64,000 nt of DNA from Clitopilus passeckerianus. Lineage: Eukaryota > Basidiomycota > Agaricomycetes > Agaricales > Entolomataceae. The position numbers were made by a program, and so were the translations under genes. This document shows, piece after piece, positions 34,901 to 52,024 of the stretch (position 1 is the first letter of the stretch; the number at the start of each line of letters is the position of its first letter). The stretch covers positions 124,001 through 188,000 of the forward strand of contig CALYLX010000064.1 of NCBI GenBank assembly GCA_944990035.1, written 5' to 3'. Below the pieces are notes generated by a model. The model saw nothing but the letters and a program-made list of their open reading frames with translations, made no database searches and had not been told where the DNA came from.

Positions 34901-35919
34901 GACGCCACTCATTTCTCTCTCACACAAACTTTCATCTCCCATAATTCATCACCGCCGTCCACGTCCCGCTCCCTATATTCGGCCGACCGTAACCATCGTA
35001 CGATATGACTCCATCTCCGACCATACGGAAATAGGAAAATGCCATCTTGGGAATGTCAAGACAAAACCAAGGACCCGGTGCATTCAGCGGCGGAGGATTC
35101 CTAGTTGTGGCAGACGACGTCATACAGCCATATCACCTACCCAAAGCCAAATTTCAACCTGAGTTCCAAGAAGGCACGCCGACACTTTCGCCTGCACTGG
35201 CTCCAGAGGACGAGGAGAAAGAGGCGGCGAGGCGGGCGGACGAAGAGACAGATGAGATTATGGCGAGTGGTTCTGGGGGAGGGCCCGATCCGATGCAACT
35301 TGACTTACTTCTCGCTGGGGAGGAAGAGCAAGACGAGGAGATGGAGGAGATTCCGGTGCCAGAATCATCAAAACCTGCCGTCAATGGCTTCATACCGAAA
35401 ACCATGCAGGAACTCGCAGAAGAGGCAAGGGTGCAAGAAAGGGCGGAGAAGGAAGGTGATGTCGTAGAAACCTCTGGTGAAGTCAGCGGCGACACCGTGC
35501 AAACAAATGGATCTGCAACGAAGAAAAACGCATCAAGGTCGATGAGAGCCTCAACTAGAGCTCCTAGCAACTCAACACCTACGATCGTCATCTCACCCTC
35601 CAAGACCAACGGCAAAGGGAAGAAAAAACCGGCCGCGGCTCCTTCTACACGGCGACAATCCTCCAGGAAACCTGCCAAGAGGAAGCGAGAGGATGGGGAG
35701 GATGAGGAGATGTCTGCATTGTCGTCTGCTGATGACGATGATCTTGGTGGTCAAGAGGAACCGAAGCAACAGGAGTATACGCCTTCACCTAGCAAGCGAC
35801 CTCGACGATCGACGAGGAAGGATCTCAATTACAAGGAGCTCGACGCACCGGCTGCAGATGTTCCTGGACCCGGCCCTACGAATGGTCGAACCCTCCGATC
35901 TCGAAAGACGAAGGTGTGA
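31969..35919 (+). CDS. RAD4: DNA repair protein Rad4/XPC
   Basis: Nucleotide excision repair damage sensor. Its partner in the family is Rad23, and it opens distorted DNA for TFIIH. The N-terminus is acidic ('DSEDDFDWEEVDVPE'). A transglutaminase-like fold follows, 'TSAQLFTALCRALGIPARLVVSLQ' and 'PVFWTEVFSRPDGRWIPVDPIRA', separated by a Lys/Asp/Glu-rich insert of about 120 residues (near 32870-33200). Next come beta-hairpin domain blocks 'FKDHPLYVLQRHLKQTEVIHP', 'YPRSSVVSLKTAENWMRSEGR', 'NFGNVDLYVPSMLP' and '[25 protein letters not shown]'. A disordered, basic C-terminus ends at 35919. About 9-10 short introns are needed, plus one of about 150 nt near 34864-35060. Exon borders in the C-terminus are approximate; about 1,050 aa. 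Confidence 0.9.
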
Positions 35920-36120
35920 TGGTTTGAAGCCATTTATATTTCCTGAGTTCCCATATTATAATCTTTCTGGTTTAAACAGATACCCTGGTTTATTCTTACA
36001 ACTATGAGCGACATTTCGTCAACGATGTAATATATTATTACACCTAGTAATACCATATAAGTAGAATACTACAGCAAGCTTGCACATTATGTACATTTTA
36101 ATCGTAAAGTTTGATTGCGG

Positions 36121-37903
<1,783 letters not shown>

Positions 37904-38197
37904 CGGTATCGACGTTTGTAAAGACGTTGCCGCTGTCGTCTTCTTCCTCGTCGTTGTCGTCGCCGTTGAGGTCGTCGTCCCTGATATCCTCCGTCCACTA
38001 AGGTCGGAGCCAAAATTGTGAGAAAGATCTGGGGATCTCCCGATTTGCGTTGTCAAATCTAGCAAAATGTCCGAGATTGCGGAACGAGTTGAATTCTGTT
38101 TGTCTCCTCTCTGCTACGTCGGCGTTCTTGAGTTGACATATCCACGGAGACATTCCCCAAAGATGCCGATAATCTCGATCCAGAACTTCAAATCAAG

Positions 38198-40028
38198 ATG
38201 AAAAGAAGAACACCGTTGAATCGGGCAGGTGTATCTCCCCTTCCTGCATCTGAAAGAAGCTCAGGAGAGGAAATAAATAACGTTCTAACTCGATTCAAGG
38301 CCAAAATTCCTTCTCCCCTCCCTGTATCATGGATCAAGATCCTCCTTCCCTCTCCTTCAGTGAGTATCCTCGACTTGTGTATGCCTGGTCGTCGTAGCCT
38401 AACGGTTTACAAGTTGGAATTGTCGATTTTTCAGAACACGTAGGCGCCAAGTGCACGACTTCGCGTTGCGACAGCGCTCCTGACACGCGCTTTATGACTT
38501 GCAGGCAAAATGGATCTATATGACTGCATCAGTCTCAGACCTTCTAGGCTATGAGCCCAGAGAACTCGTTGGGCGCTCGTCACTTGAGCTCGTCCATCCG
38601 GATGAGGCGGTCAGGACGAAGAGGCTGCACTAGTACGTCCTCGAACCTCTGAGTCTAGATTATTGCGTGCTAACATTCTCAAGTGACACTATCAAGGCCG
38701 ACCAAGCAGCCGTAGTGGTCTATCTGAGGATGAAGCACAAAATTCCGAGCAAAGGCTACATTCTCTGCTCCATAGTGCGTGTCATCGCTTCTTCCTGCGC
38801 TTCTGAAGCTGATACACTTTTTTACCCTCACCAGTCAAGGTTAGATCGCCCAACTAGAAGGAATCTTCAAACTCATGATTTTTCTGCAGAACTGTCGTCC
38901 ATAACGTTCTCGTGGGCTCTGTCTCCTTCGCCAACCCCAGTAAAGCAATGCACAACGCCAGCACAGCGCAAGAAGTCACCGTACTTACTCCAGGGGCACT
39001 GAGCCTCAGATTTGGGGTACGTTTCCCTCGTATCCTTTTGAGGGCCATATCTCACTTCACTGACACCTTCAGCGCTGGCACGATCCCCCACCTGTCAACC
39101 CTTCCGTCAACCGACCTGCGGTACGCTCAACACCCTCGCCACCGCCTCACTCTCCACATACCACGAGTTCTTCCTCATCCAGCTGGCGGCCCTCCCCATC
39201 TCCAATCTCTCCCACCGCCTCGATTGCATCTGGAAGCCGAAGTATCAGCAGAAGTACTTCAGGCTCTGGACATGGCCACCCCGATCAGGCGCCTTCCCAG
39301 ACACTGCATAGAGGAGATCCTGGAAGTGGGCCCAGTGGACCGTTCACTTTTCCCGATACCGACAATCCTAATGGGTCAAGTCCGACCTCGAATAAGCCCT
39401 TCACGTTCTCCCATCTACCGAACCAGAGCTTGAGGACGTTGTTTATCCTGGATAGGTTTTCGAGACAGTGTCCGATTATGTACTGCTCGAACGACTTGCT
39501 TGTTACGACGTTGAGTGTTATGGGTGAGTTTCTCCCCTCCTCCGCCCTCGACATCCATACCGATTTCATTCGATGCTAGGTCGCAGCTTCTTTGACTTTG
39601 TCTGCCCAAAAGATGAGCCTCGCGTACGCGCCTGGCTCGAACAAGTCAAGTCCTGGGGCGTCAACGACCGCGGTGAGCCCTCCGATGGCGGCTTCGGATA
39701 CGGCGGATTCGTCCTCCTCACCAGAGGTCGAGACAGCACGCAAAGCGAACGTCTCCCAGATCCGATGGGGACCTCACCTAAGTCCACCCGGCACCAGCGG
39801 CATGGGCAAGCCGATGGGCGAGACGCATCGGGAAGAAGGATGTCGACGCATTCGAAGAGAGGGCAGCATACGCCGGGAGCTGGGACAGGGATTGCGCATG
39901 GCGGGTTGCAGCTCCCTCCGCTTACGGGTGTGGGCTTGGGGGCGTCATCGCAGATTGCGGTTGATGCGATATTTTCAGCGCATTCGGATGGGCTGATGGT
40001 TGTGCTTAGGAGGAGTGTGGATGTGTAG
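38198..40028 (+). CDS. PAS-domain protein
   Basis: Basidiomycete protein with two PAS-like segments. The ATG at 38198 opens a frame whose splice gives 'PSPSAKWIYMTASVSDLLGYEPRELVGRSSLELVHPDE', a canonical PAS core. Continuing exons give 'YDTIKADQAAVVVYLRMKHK', 'RTVVHNVLVGSVSFANPSKAM' and a Ser/Pro/His-rich linker. A second half follows with 'LRTLFILDRFSRQCPIMYCSNDLL', 'GRSFFDFVCPKDEPRVRAWL' and 'VDAIFSAHSDGLMVVLRR', ending at 40028. No GXNCRFLQ motif is seen, so it is not a LOV photoreceptor. No DNA-binding or kinase domain is visible. It is probably a sensory or interaction module; the ligand is unknown. About 490 aa, with five or more introns. Confidence 0.72.
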
Positions 40029-42080
40029 GTGGAGTGCATGCCTGACCGCGGTGGCGGATGTGTATCTTGCTCAAATTTCTTGGACCCCTTCCTGACGAGC
40101 TGTGACTTGCCCTGTTTTAATGTACATAAACTATAAACCTATATTTCCCCCTTTTTTGAACCCATCCAAACACTTCAGCATACTTTGCCTCTCGTTCTGC
40201 TCTTTACTCAACCTCAAGCCTTCATTTTTTTCTCCCTCGCAATTAATTCCCTGCTTTTTCTTTATATTTGCCTCTTACGCTGTCATGAGGTATTGTAGCT
40301 ATATTCTTGTTATTTGCCCCACTAAAATAGTTCTCCAACTGCCCGTATTTACCAAAACCTCCCTTCGTGCCCACAAGGACCCCTATGCCAGCTCACAGGA
40401 ACAATTCAATGGCCTGGAGGCAAGTTCATCACCTCGTTGCGCCTCTAAGCCTTTTCCAAGTGTCCACACGGTATCGCCAATTGCCATGTGGCTGAAAGGA
40501 AGATGCAAATAAGGGAAAGTAACCGAGATTCAAATTGTCAAGATTATCTGGCGAGATTTCATGGACATCAGTGGTTTTGGAAGGTAGGGAGGGGTAGATC
40601 TGTTGTCCTGGGGGTAGATCCTAGTACAGTACCCGGTTGACCCTTGGCAATTAATCTTAATTATGATTTCGCTTTATCGTGCTGGGGTCGTTGTGAGGGA
40701 GCGAGCGAGCAAGATCAGGGACAGGAGAACGAAAGGTACACGGAGAAACGGAGATAGGCGAAGAATGGCACTCGATCTGCGTGTTAAGGGACGACCATGA
40801 CAAGGATCATGACGAGTTCACCCTCCTGTGGCTTTCCATCAGGTAGCTTCAACATTTCTTGCCATGCTTTAGCCCACACGTAAAAGAAACTCGCCCCATA
40901 AGCCAAAGTTGCTCTGCCCAATGTTGATCCTCAACCCGGGTAGATTGCACCAGATTTCCAACCCTGCGGAAGTTTCTTTGCCTTCTCAAAGGTCAGATTT
41001 GAATGGCATGAAGTATGTTCTGATTTGTGTCCAGATCTCGCAAATACCCATATGAACCCACGAGGAAGGCGTATTGTTCCAGGGTCGAGCACATTGTGAT
41101 TGAAGAAGATCCCAGTAAAACCCCGGCATAACTCAAGATCTCATGCGGGCACAAAAGTAACACAAGGCAGATCGTTGTAGATTGTCTCTATTGACCGGAC
41201 TCAATCGTGAAGGATTTCTGACACGATACGTGTAGCAGGGTCAAAATTCCATGTTTCAGTTGCCCGGGGACGAGTACATACGTGTATGGATGGATGGATA
41301 AAAAAGTTAACCGTTGGTGGCAGAGAGGCAGGCTGAGGTTGCCGTACCGCCGGCAATTTGCGGCAAGGAGGGCGCGTAGATTAGATCGAGCACCAAGACC
41401 ATGACTCAACGAGTGTTTCCACTCATCGTGTCAAGGGAGCTAATACTCTGGGCTCTTCAGCTTAAGGAATGGTCGGAATCCACGTTTTGTTCAACCACGA
41501 CAGTCAGGGAATTTTCCTGGGCGAAGGACTCCCACAAGGTCTCCTCCCTATTTTCCATATCTTCGTTGAACAAGTGGCGACTCGGACTACCTATTTCGTA
41601 GTAATAGTGGTAACAATTAAGTATTCTAGTGCCCAGAAGGTGTGTGGTGGGAACGTCCGTCATATAAAGGCACCATTGTCTCCGATGGATTAAGATCATC
41701 AGGACTTGGGAAAGATTTGCGACTCTTCTGATTCTTGCGCCCCCTGTGGACAGCTGTGTATGGAGCAGGATATTTACCTCCGTTCTTAAACACCGACGGA
41801 TTCCATAACACTAATGGCCATTAGTGGCGAGACTCCGTTGGGCACAATACCGAGGGCGTTGCATGGGAACTTAAGCAAGTGATGATCAGATAAAGTGGCA
41901 CTCTCGAGGCCACGAAACGCATTGGCCAAATACCTCCCTTGTATTCTGCGACTCCGAGTCGGCGAATTACGAATAAAAACTTGCCAGCGCTTAAAGGAAG
42001 CAACGGGTGGGCTCATGTACAATTCATTGAAAGTGTATGCTCCGCTACATGCCGCTATCTCACGTTCGATGTTCGCGACT
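40029..42080. other. 2-kb region without a supported gene
   Basis: Between two convergent genes (PAS protein, plus; alpha-galactosidase, minus). Short frames occur on both strands but show no family motif and no coherent splice chain. A pair of 'GGGGTAGATC' motifs lies near 40590-40620. Confidence 0.45.
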
Positions 42081-44539
42081 TCACCAATCTGACACCCCGA
42101 TACGCCACCAATCCGGCGTCCATGCACCAGGGTTAGAGATCGAAATTGTATTGGTTTTACCGGCCTTGAAGCCGCCGAGAGCAACGAGGTAGCCAGAGTA
42201 GATGGTCGCCCAGTTCTGAAGGGAAAATAATTCAGTTCTTCGCCAACAGGAACTGTGAGCAGTAGTAGAAACACACCTGAGCAGACAGAGGGAACTGCAC
42301 TTGAACTGTGGGACCGCCATTGACGCTGAACAACGCAGTACGGAAATTGTTTGAAACCACATCAGCATTGATGTAGTCAATTGAAAGCGTCTTGCTGCCA
42401 CCAGATGCTCCGCCGTCGACGTTATTGAAGGTCAAGACGCCCCCATTTCCTACATTGCCGACCACGCTGACCGTCGAGTTGACCGCTCTGACAGTTGCTC
42501 CACTCGAAACTGTATTTGCAGAGCTGGAGGCGAGATAATATACGGGAGAGCGCTTTGGCGAAGCAGTGATTCCGCTGAGCTTGAGGACAAGACACCCATG
42601 AGCCGCAACACTAGCTGTGTATCTGGAATGGTAAATGAGTTCGAAGAACACAGGGTCGAAATTGGTCAAACATACGATCCCTTCAGGCTACCCAAGGAGG
42701 CACCAGTAATAAGATCAGTCGCCCCTGATGCGGAGGACACCCCTACATCGGTGAGATTAAATGTGAGTGCCCGGTTCGAGCTTTGCCAGTTGATGAGGAC
42801 TGTTAGGCGGTGAGCGATCGATGGCAGCAAACAACGTGGCAACACCTACGTGCGACTTTGGATCCATCAGCTAAAGGACCAGCCCAGACGTCGTAATCAT
42901 TGGTGTAACGGCGCTGGAAAGCGATTGATGCTCCCCGAGCATCTTGCTACGGTAATGTCAATTTAAATGAGATACCGTGAGCCTTTCTACCTACGTTCAG
43001 TGCTATGATCCGGGTATTCTTGAGAATATTAAGTGTTTGTGAGGATACATTAGTCAGGTCTGTTGAGATCAGCAGCGGAGACCTGGTATCCTGTTCAATA
43101 TTTTTATGAATATAGAACGTTCATATTGGTTCCTCACTTGGCGGCAGCCCAGAAGGCGAAATGGGTCTGTTGCTCTGCAGCTGTAAGTGGTCCATTGCCA
43201 ACTTCAAGCATGTCCAAATCTTAGAGGTTGGTCAGCACGAGCCAACATAAACAACATGGTGAAGGATCACCATTCCAAGCACCAGGTCCGGCGAACTGAG
43301 TGATTGGGACAAGTTGGTTGATGATTCGAATGAGGTTGTCCCACGACGCAGGTGGCCCGATATCATTTCTAGAGGCGGTCAAGCGTTTAGAGACGTGAAA
43401 TTTGCTAGCGGTACTGGTAGCCTACGCGATGCGCCACCTGGATCCGCGGTTAATACCCTTACTCCCGAGCGAGAGAAAGGCTAACTTACGAGTTCCCAAC
43501 GTTGCCTCCTGGCCATCTGGCAGGATCTTTTTGTGGTTTAATACATTTTCGCCGGAAAGAAGGAAGCCCCCTCACCTTGCACGCCCCATTCACAAACGGA
43601 ATACACAATTGGTCGTTTTGTCGCAGCGAGCGCATCACGCATGGTCTCGAAATGTGGCTACGCCAGGTCATGTGGAGCACTATATTCCACGAGAAACACA
43701 ATTACCTGAAGCTGAAGTATTGTCAATGTTAGATTTTTCAGAAGGTAACTATCTTGCTTACCTGAATCGGCGGGTTGAAGTCGACGAAGTCCGTCTTGTT
43801 GACTATTTATCGCAACGAAATAAGTGTTTATGCGTAGGCGTCGAGCTCAAGTACAGTACCTGCGTAGCAGTTGTCGTACTTTCGAAAACGTCAATTACCA
43901 TCCTTGAGATATGAATCAAACTGACCTTCAGATAGTCTGCACCCCATGACGCGAAGGTGGCCGCATCCTTGGTCTCGTTCTGAAGACTTCCTAAGTAATG
44001 GGCTGTTCCTCCAACAAAATCGCACGCGTAATATCCGCTATGTAGGTAAATGAGCAAGTTAAGCCTGTATAGGCAGCGAGCGCACGAACGCATCAGAATA
44101 CAGCCCAAATTTGAGGCCAAGATTATGCACGAAGTTCGACAATGCAGGTATCCCCGACGGAAGGATAGTCTTATCCCACGTGAACTGGCCGGCAGAATCG
44201 CGTTCTTTGCCTTGCCAGCCACAATCCCTTTACTCCGATGTTAGTCCTGCGCAACACATGCCAAATGCAGTGGCATGAGGCTCACACATTGAAGTAATTG
44301 TACCCGAGAGCGCTAAGCCCTGTGTTGACTAGCGCTTGCGCGTTTGCGTGGTACTGGGCTTCAGTTGTCGAGCACCTGGGCGAATACGTTAGATTTGTGA
44401 TTGTCTGACATTTGTATTCAGTGACTCACAGGTATGCATTGTACGGATTCCAGCCCATTGGAGGTGTTTTCGCAACATTGTTATTAAGTGCCCTAGCGGT
44501 GGCAAAGTACAGTAGGAGGGTGATGCCTAGCTTTAGCAT
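42081..44539 (-). CDS. secreted alpha-galactosidase, GH27
   Basis: Glycoside hydrolase family 27, which removes terminal alpha-galactose from plant polysaccharides and oligosaccharides. The start 'MLKLGITLLLYFATARA' is a signal peptide. Conserved blocks are 'TPPMGWNPYNAY', 'LGYNYFNVDCGWQG', 'LGLKFGLYSDAGYYACDF', 'GTAHYLGSL', 'ATFASWGADYLK-YDNCYA', 'RPIVYSVCEWGVQ' and 'ITQFAGPGAWNDLDMLEVGNG'. In GH27 the Asp of YDNC is the nucleophile and the Asp after 'W-N' is the acid/base. The nucleophile sits on a 19-nt exon, 43860-43878. After 'LLISTDLTNV'-type barrel text comes a C-terminal domain of about 130 residues ('GGASGGSKTLSIDYINADV', 'GAWTPDWWRIGVSDW') resembling a CBM35-like sugar-binding module. 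About 560 aa; more than ten short introns, some borders approximate. Confidence 0.88.
43860..43878 (-). other. 19-nt microexon with the GH27 nucleophile
   Basis: TAC GAC AAC TGC TAC GCA G, flanked by CGAAAG and GTACTG. It encodes YDNCYA and joins 'ADYLK' to 'VNKTDFVDF'; the flanking introns are 47 and 57 nt. Confidence 0.8.
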
Positions 44540-45250
44540 GTTTACATGAGACAGATAGGTCGATCTTCTTGAGATGAAGAGTCCGAGTTATAAGAGAGCT
44601 CAGATGCCATGGTACGTTCCGGCGGCCCGTTTGTAGCGTCGTAATTCAAAATCGTGGAGCATATGAGCTGCTTCTCTGAGCACCCGGTAAGACACTGAAC
44701 TATCGAAGTACCCGTTCCCTCGACATCCTAAAGAGATGGATCCTCCCAAACCTTGGGGTCTTAACTGACCGCCAGCTTAGCGCATTTGTATTTCTAGGCG
44801 GTCCGTTGTTAGTAAGCATTGCAAGGTAGTAGACGAATTGGGCCACTCACTTTCTCGAAGGCAATTAACGGGACTAGGAAAGATGCATTTACGTTTATGC
44901 ATTACAATTCTTGGAGTTTATCTATTGCCGGGATTGAGCTCAGTGCCATCCAAACAGCCATGTGATTTGGCGATGTTGGGTTAGGAGTCTCATGTGACGT
45001 GTGTCGAGCAGCGAGACATGCGATAGCAAGGCAGGTGATCCAGCCTATCTGGTGACGGGCGAGCCTACGGACGTCGTCAGTCCCGGATTTGTGGAAGAGT
45101 TTATGAAGAAGCCCATCTGCTACGCGTCCACCGACATCACGCGATTTGACCTCATTGATCACATGTCGTGCGATCATCTAAATCTTCGCCATTTCCCCTC
45201 CACCATGGCCCGCCTCTCCTTTGGAATTAACAACCGTCAGGCGACTCTCC
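44540..45250. promoter_or_regulatory. divergent upstream region, alpha-galactosidase / MDE1
   Basis: About 700 bp between the ATG of the minus-strand GH27 gene and that of the plus-strand MDE1 gene. It contains only short unsupported frames on both strands. It must hold both promoters; no specific box was recognised. Confidence 0.4.
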
Positions 45251-46269
45251 ATGGCTCCTGGTATCGATACACTTGTAGTTTCAGCGGATCCTAACCATGT
45301 ATGTGTTAGCCCTCCCATGAAGCTGAAGCTAAGACCTGACGAACTATAGCCAGCAAATTTGATCCCAGAACTTTGCCGGGCTTTCTATCAGGCAAGCCTA
45401 TCTGTCTGCACGATCGACATCTGGAAGTTGACTTGTTGAAGCTTGGCTGGGTCACTGGTACAGGTGGCGGTATCTGCATTCGAACTGGGTGGGTTTCAAG
45501 GAATTATTTCTCTGCGTATGTTCCACCTAACCTATGGTTGTCGTCAGTGATAAGGTCTACATTGCACCTTCTGGGGTTCAGAAGGAGCGCATCGAACCAA
45601 CCCACATTTTTGTTCTGCCCTACCCTCAACCGGACCCTTCCGCCGATCGAGTGTTCCTCCGGCGGCCAAGCCTTAATCTCAAAGAATCCGCCTGTACTCC
45701 TCTTTTCTGGAACTCATTCGAGCTGAGAGAGGCAGGTAGTTGTATTCACACCCACTCTCAACATGCAGTGATGGCAACGCTTCTCTGGAGCGGACCTGTG
45801 TTCAAAATTTCGCATCAGGTAAGTAAGGATACACTGACGACAGTGTAGCACTAACCTTTTTTTCAGGAGGTATTTCGAACAGAAAAAATCTATCAATCTC
45901 TTCTCACTGATATCTTGCGCTATAGATGATTAAAGGTGTTAGGATTGCAGGGACTGGCAAAGCTTTGTCCTATCTCGACACCCTCGAAGTGCCTATTATC
46001 GAGAATACACCGAATGAGGAAGATCTGAAGGACAGCATGGCAGAGGCCATGGTTAAGTACCCGGAGGCTGCAGCTGTTCTGGTCCGTCGCCACGGGGTTT
46101 ACGTTTGGGGCACAGATTGGCAGAAAGCAAAGACGCAAACCGAGGTCCGTCTTCATATCCATTATGCTACATTAGATGTTGATTTAGTGGGCAGTGCTTG
46201 GACTACCTCTTCGAGATCGGTGTCAAGATGAGGGTTGCAAACATTCCGGCCGTCCTGAATGAGGCTTAA
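45251..46269 (+). CDS. MDE1: Methylthioribulose-1-phosphate dehydratase
   Basis: MtnB/MDE1/APIP family (class II aldolase fold, zinc-dependent). It dehydrates methylthioribulose-1-phosphate in the cytosolic methionine salvage pathway. Exons 45251-45298, 45350-45391, 45442-45488, 45548-45818, 45867-45869, 45926-46144 and 46195-46269 sum to 705 nt, 234 aa, the family length. Key parts are '[27 protein letters not shown]', '[15 protein letters not shown]', the zinc ligands in '[13 protein letters not shown]' and '[11 protein letters not shown]', and 'ISHQEMIKGV', whose Glu is the catalytic residue in APIP. That Glu comes from a 3-nt exon. Intron 45392-45441 has a GC donor (CAG|GCAAGC). The frame closes exactly, so the model is firm. 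Confidence 0.93.
45392..45441 (+). other. MDE1: GC-AG intron in MDE1
   Basis: Donor CAG|GCAAGC, acceptor TTGAAG, 50 nt. Removing it joins 'AFYQ' to '[10 protein letters not shown]', as in all family members. Confidence 0.8.
45867..45869 (+). other. MDE1: 3-nt microexon (GAG) of MDE1
   Basis: GAG sits between TTTTTTCAG and GTATTT. It supplies the conserved catalytic Glu in 'SHQ-E-MIKG'. The flanking introns are 48 nt (45819-45866) and 56 nt (45870-45925). Confidence 0.72.
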
Positions 46270-46556
46270 TGTAGAGATATGTATAAAAGTCTATAGATGT
46301 GATTTTTCTTAGTTTTTTTCTGGCATATCTCCTGCCAACAGTGGTGGTGACAAGGAGAACGCGATCGGTCACAAGAGTAACGATCAGTCACAAGCTTCGA
46401 CGCGTCCGCGTTTATGCTTGTTAGCAACCACAACTGCCACCAACTCAGGGTTCCGTTTTCACTGACTCGACCAAAGCTCGACTCTGTGGTGCCTCACATG
46501 CTTTTAGACAGCTATATTTCGGATTAAAGGAACATAGAAGGGATAAACGAAGAGGA

Positions 46557-50157
<3,601 letters not shown>

Positions 50158-50279
50158 ATACAGGAAGCACGTATCGCCTACGAACAAATCGCTATCACCT
50201 GTACATCCTATGTGCATTGCTACATCCTTAACCACTATCACTGTATCATACACAAATGTACTGCTGTATTCATTGGATG

Positions 50280-51774
50280 CTAGATTAATAAATTCCACAC
50301 CCTTATACCCTCCTCGCGCGTGCCCATCACATCGAGAAGCTTGGGTCTACCTGACCCAGCCCGCATGCTATATACGGCGGAAGATCCTGCAAATGTTTTC
50401 CCTGATTTCTGCTCAGAACCACGCATAGAAGAGGGGAGCTGGGTGTGCTTACCGTTCTCTGTCCCTGTTCGATTACTGATGACGACAATGGTCTCGTGAG
50501 GTGGTTTGTCCTCCGGCACCTCTTCTTCAGGTTTTTCTCCGTGAGAATCAGAGGATGCAGTTCCGTCCGAGTAGATCGTCTCATCACTGTCTTTCCTCCG
50601 ATGCTTGTCCATCACCCAGAGCGGGCGCAGTCGAGCACCCCAATACCGCAAGGTAGACCAGGACGGCTCCAGCGCTTCCCCCTCTTCCTTGCCCGTGTCT
50701 TCTACGTGTTTTTTTTCCTCGGCATCTTCTTCGGAATTGTTGGCAACGGGGTCTAGCCAGTTGTTGAGGATAATGAGAATCCGAGAGTTATGTTCGAGAG
50801 AGTGGTTGGCAAGTTCATATGGACCATGTTCAATGGACCAGCCTCCGCCATCTGGACCGGATTGAGGGTTTAGGTCCATACAGATACCGAGAGACACTGG
50901 GATAGTAGTTGCTGCCGTTGCATCGGCTGTCTTTACAGCATCTGGAATCTTGGGTGGTAAGATCAACGAGAACGACGCAAAGCCTGTACCTGGAAGAGGA
51001 ATGTCATTAGTGGCGCGTTGGACCATGACAGGAAATAGACAATATCCACCAGGTTTTGCCCAGGTCATATCTGTTTCAAAGAGATTGGTCTTCCGGTACC
51101 CTGCCACTCGAATGCCTCCAGGTCCATATAAGACGGCACTGTTTGCTCCAACCGCCCGAGTACCATCCTTTCTAGGTGTATGCTTGGTCTCTGGACCTTC
51201 CTTGGCGGATTCCGGGGACATTCCCGGAGCAAGTTCCTCGATACCCAGCTTGCCCATGGACGGATCGCTCCCAGAGGACTCGGAAGCCAGCGTTTGAGGA
51301 TGTTCTTCATCGGGTGATAGGCGCTCTGGATATCCAGCAGCGACGTAGCAGCCCAGCTTCTCGGATAAAGACTTGCAAAACAGGGAGGTTGGGCCACTTT
51401 GAGGGTGTTCGAGAAAAGGCGAGATGGCCTCAGCCGAATCGAATACATAGCCTAATGGTTAGGAATGTCTCATGATTCCATTGTTCAAGGTATTATGTGA
51501 GGGCATACCTACCGGTAAAGGCCATCTCAGGAAAGCATAACAGATCTATCGAGTTGGGTTTGAGTCTTGAACGAGGGACGTAGGATCATTTGCAGCATGA
51601 CGAGCTCTGAACCTACTTTGAACATAGTTCGCGAGCTCTTCGGATGTTTGCTTCAACTTGGCCGATCTTAAAAGCGGTAAGCAGAAATATTCTCCGGTTC
51701 ACTAGAAATAATGTGGTTACCTTGGGTCCAAATTGAACGACTGCCACTCTGAGCGGAATGCTGAATGGCGCCAT
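50280..51774 (-). CDS. NTA1: N-terminal amidase, nitrilase superfamily
   Basis: Nta1-type amidohydrolase, which deamidates N-terminal Asn and Gln so that proteins enter the Arg/N-degron pathway. 'MAPFSIPLRVAVVQFGPK' starts at 51774. The catalytic triad is visible in 'LCFPEMAFTGYVF' (Glu), 'VAGYRKTNLFETDMTWA' (Lys) and 'SLGICMDLNPQ' (Cys), with spacing as in yeast Nta1. The large exon ends at 50280. Inserts are acidic and low-complexity ('NNSEEDAEEKKHVEDTGKEEGE'), so the protein is near 430 aa. Introns near 51450-51720 and 50990-51060 are short. The 3' end faces the RecQ gene: the two stop codons are about 120 bp apart. Confidence 0.85.
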
Positions 51775-52024
51775 GGAGGTTAGGTGCACACTGCAGGGCC
51801 TATAGCTTCCGGAGTCTGGCTTTGATCATTGATCAATATCATTTAGCTCTCCCACGCACTCTCCGTCGAAAGGTTTCAAGAAACCACCACTTACATTGGA
51901 AGGAAAAATGGAGCGTAAAGAGAAAGGTAACATGTAATCTTACACATAGCCCAATATTCTTATACCGAACCCAGGCCTTTTCTCTCGAACTATCTCAAGA
52001 TTTAGCAGCCGAAATGAACTGACC

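Noticed and set aside
37904..38065. Longer N-terminus for TRM61 from an upstream ATG at 38065
   Set aside because: The extension is Thr/Ser-rich and unlike the family, whereas 'MW...REIAAGDVVIVW' at 37903 matches the normal start.
40102..40512. 136-codon plus-strand frame after the PAS gene
   Set aside because: Composition is pyrimidine-driven (Phe/Ser/Pro/Leu), with no motif and no splice context.
41786..42274. 162-codon minus-strand frame overlapping the 3' end of the GH27 gene
   Set aside because: It overlaps the final GH27 exon in another frame and shows no family motif.
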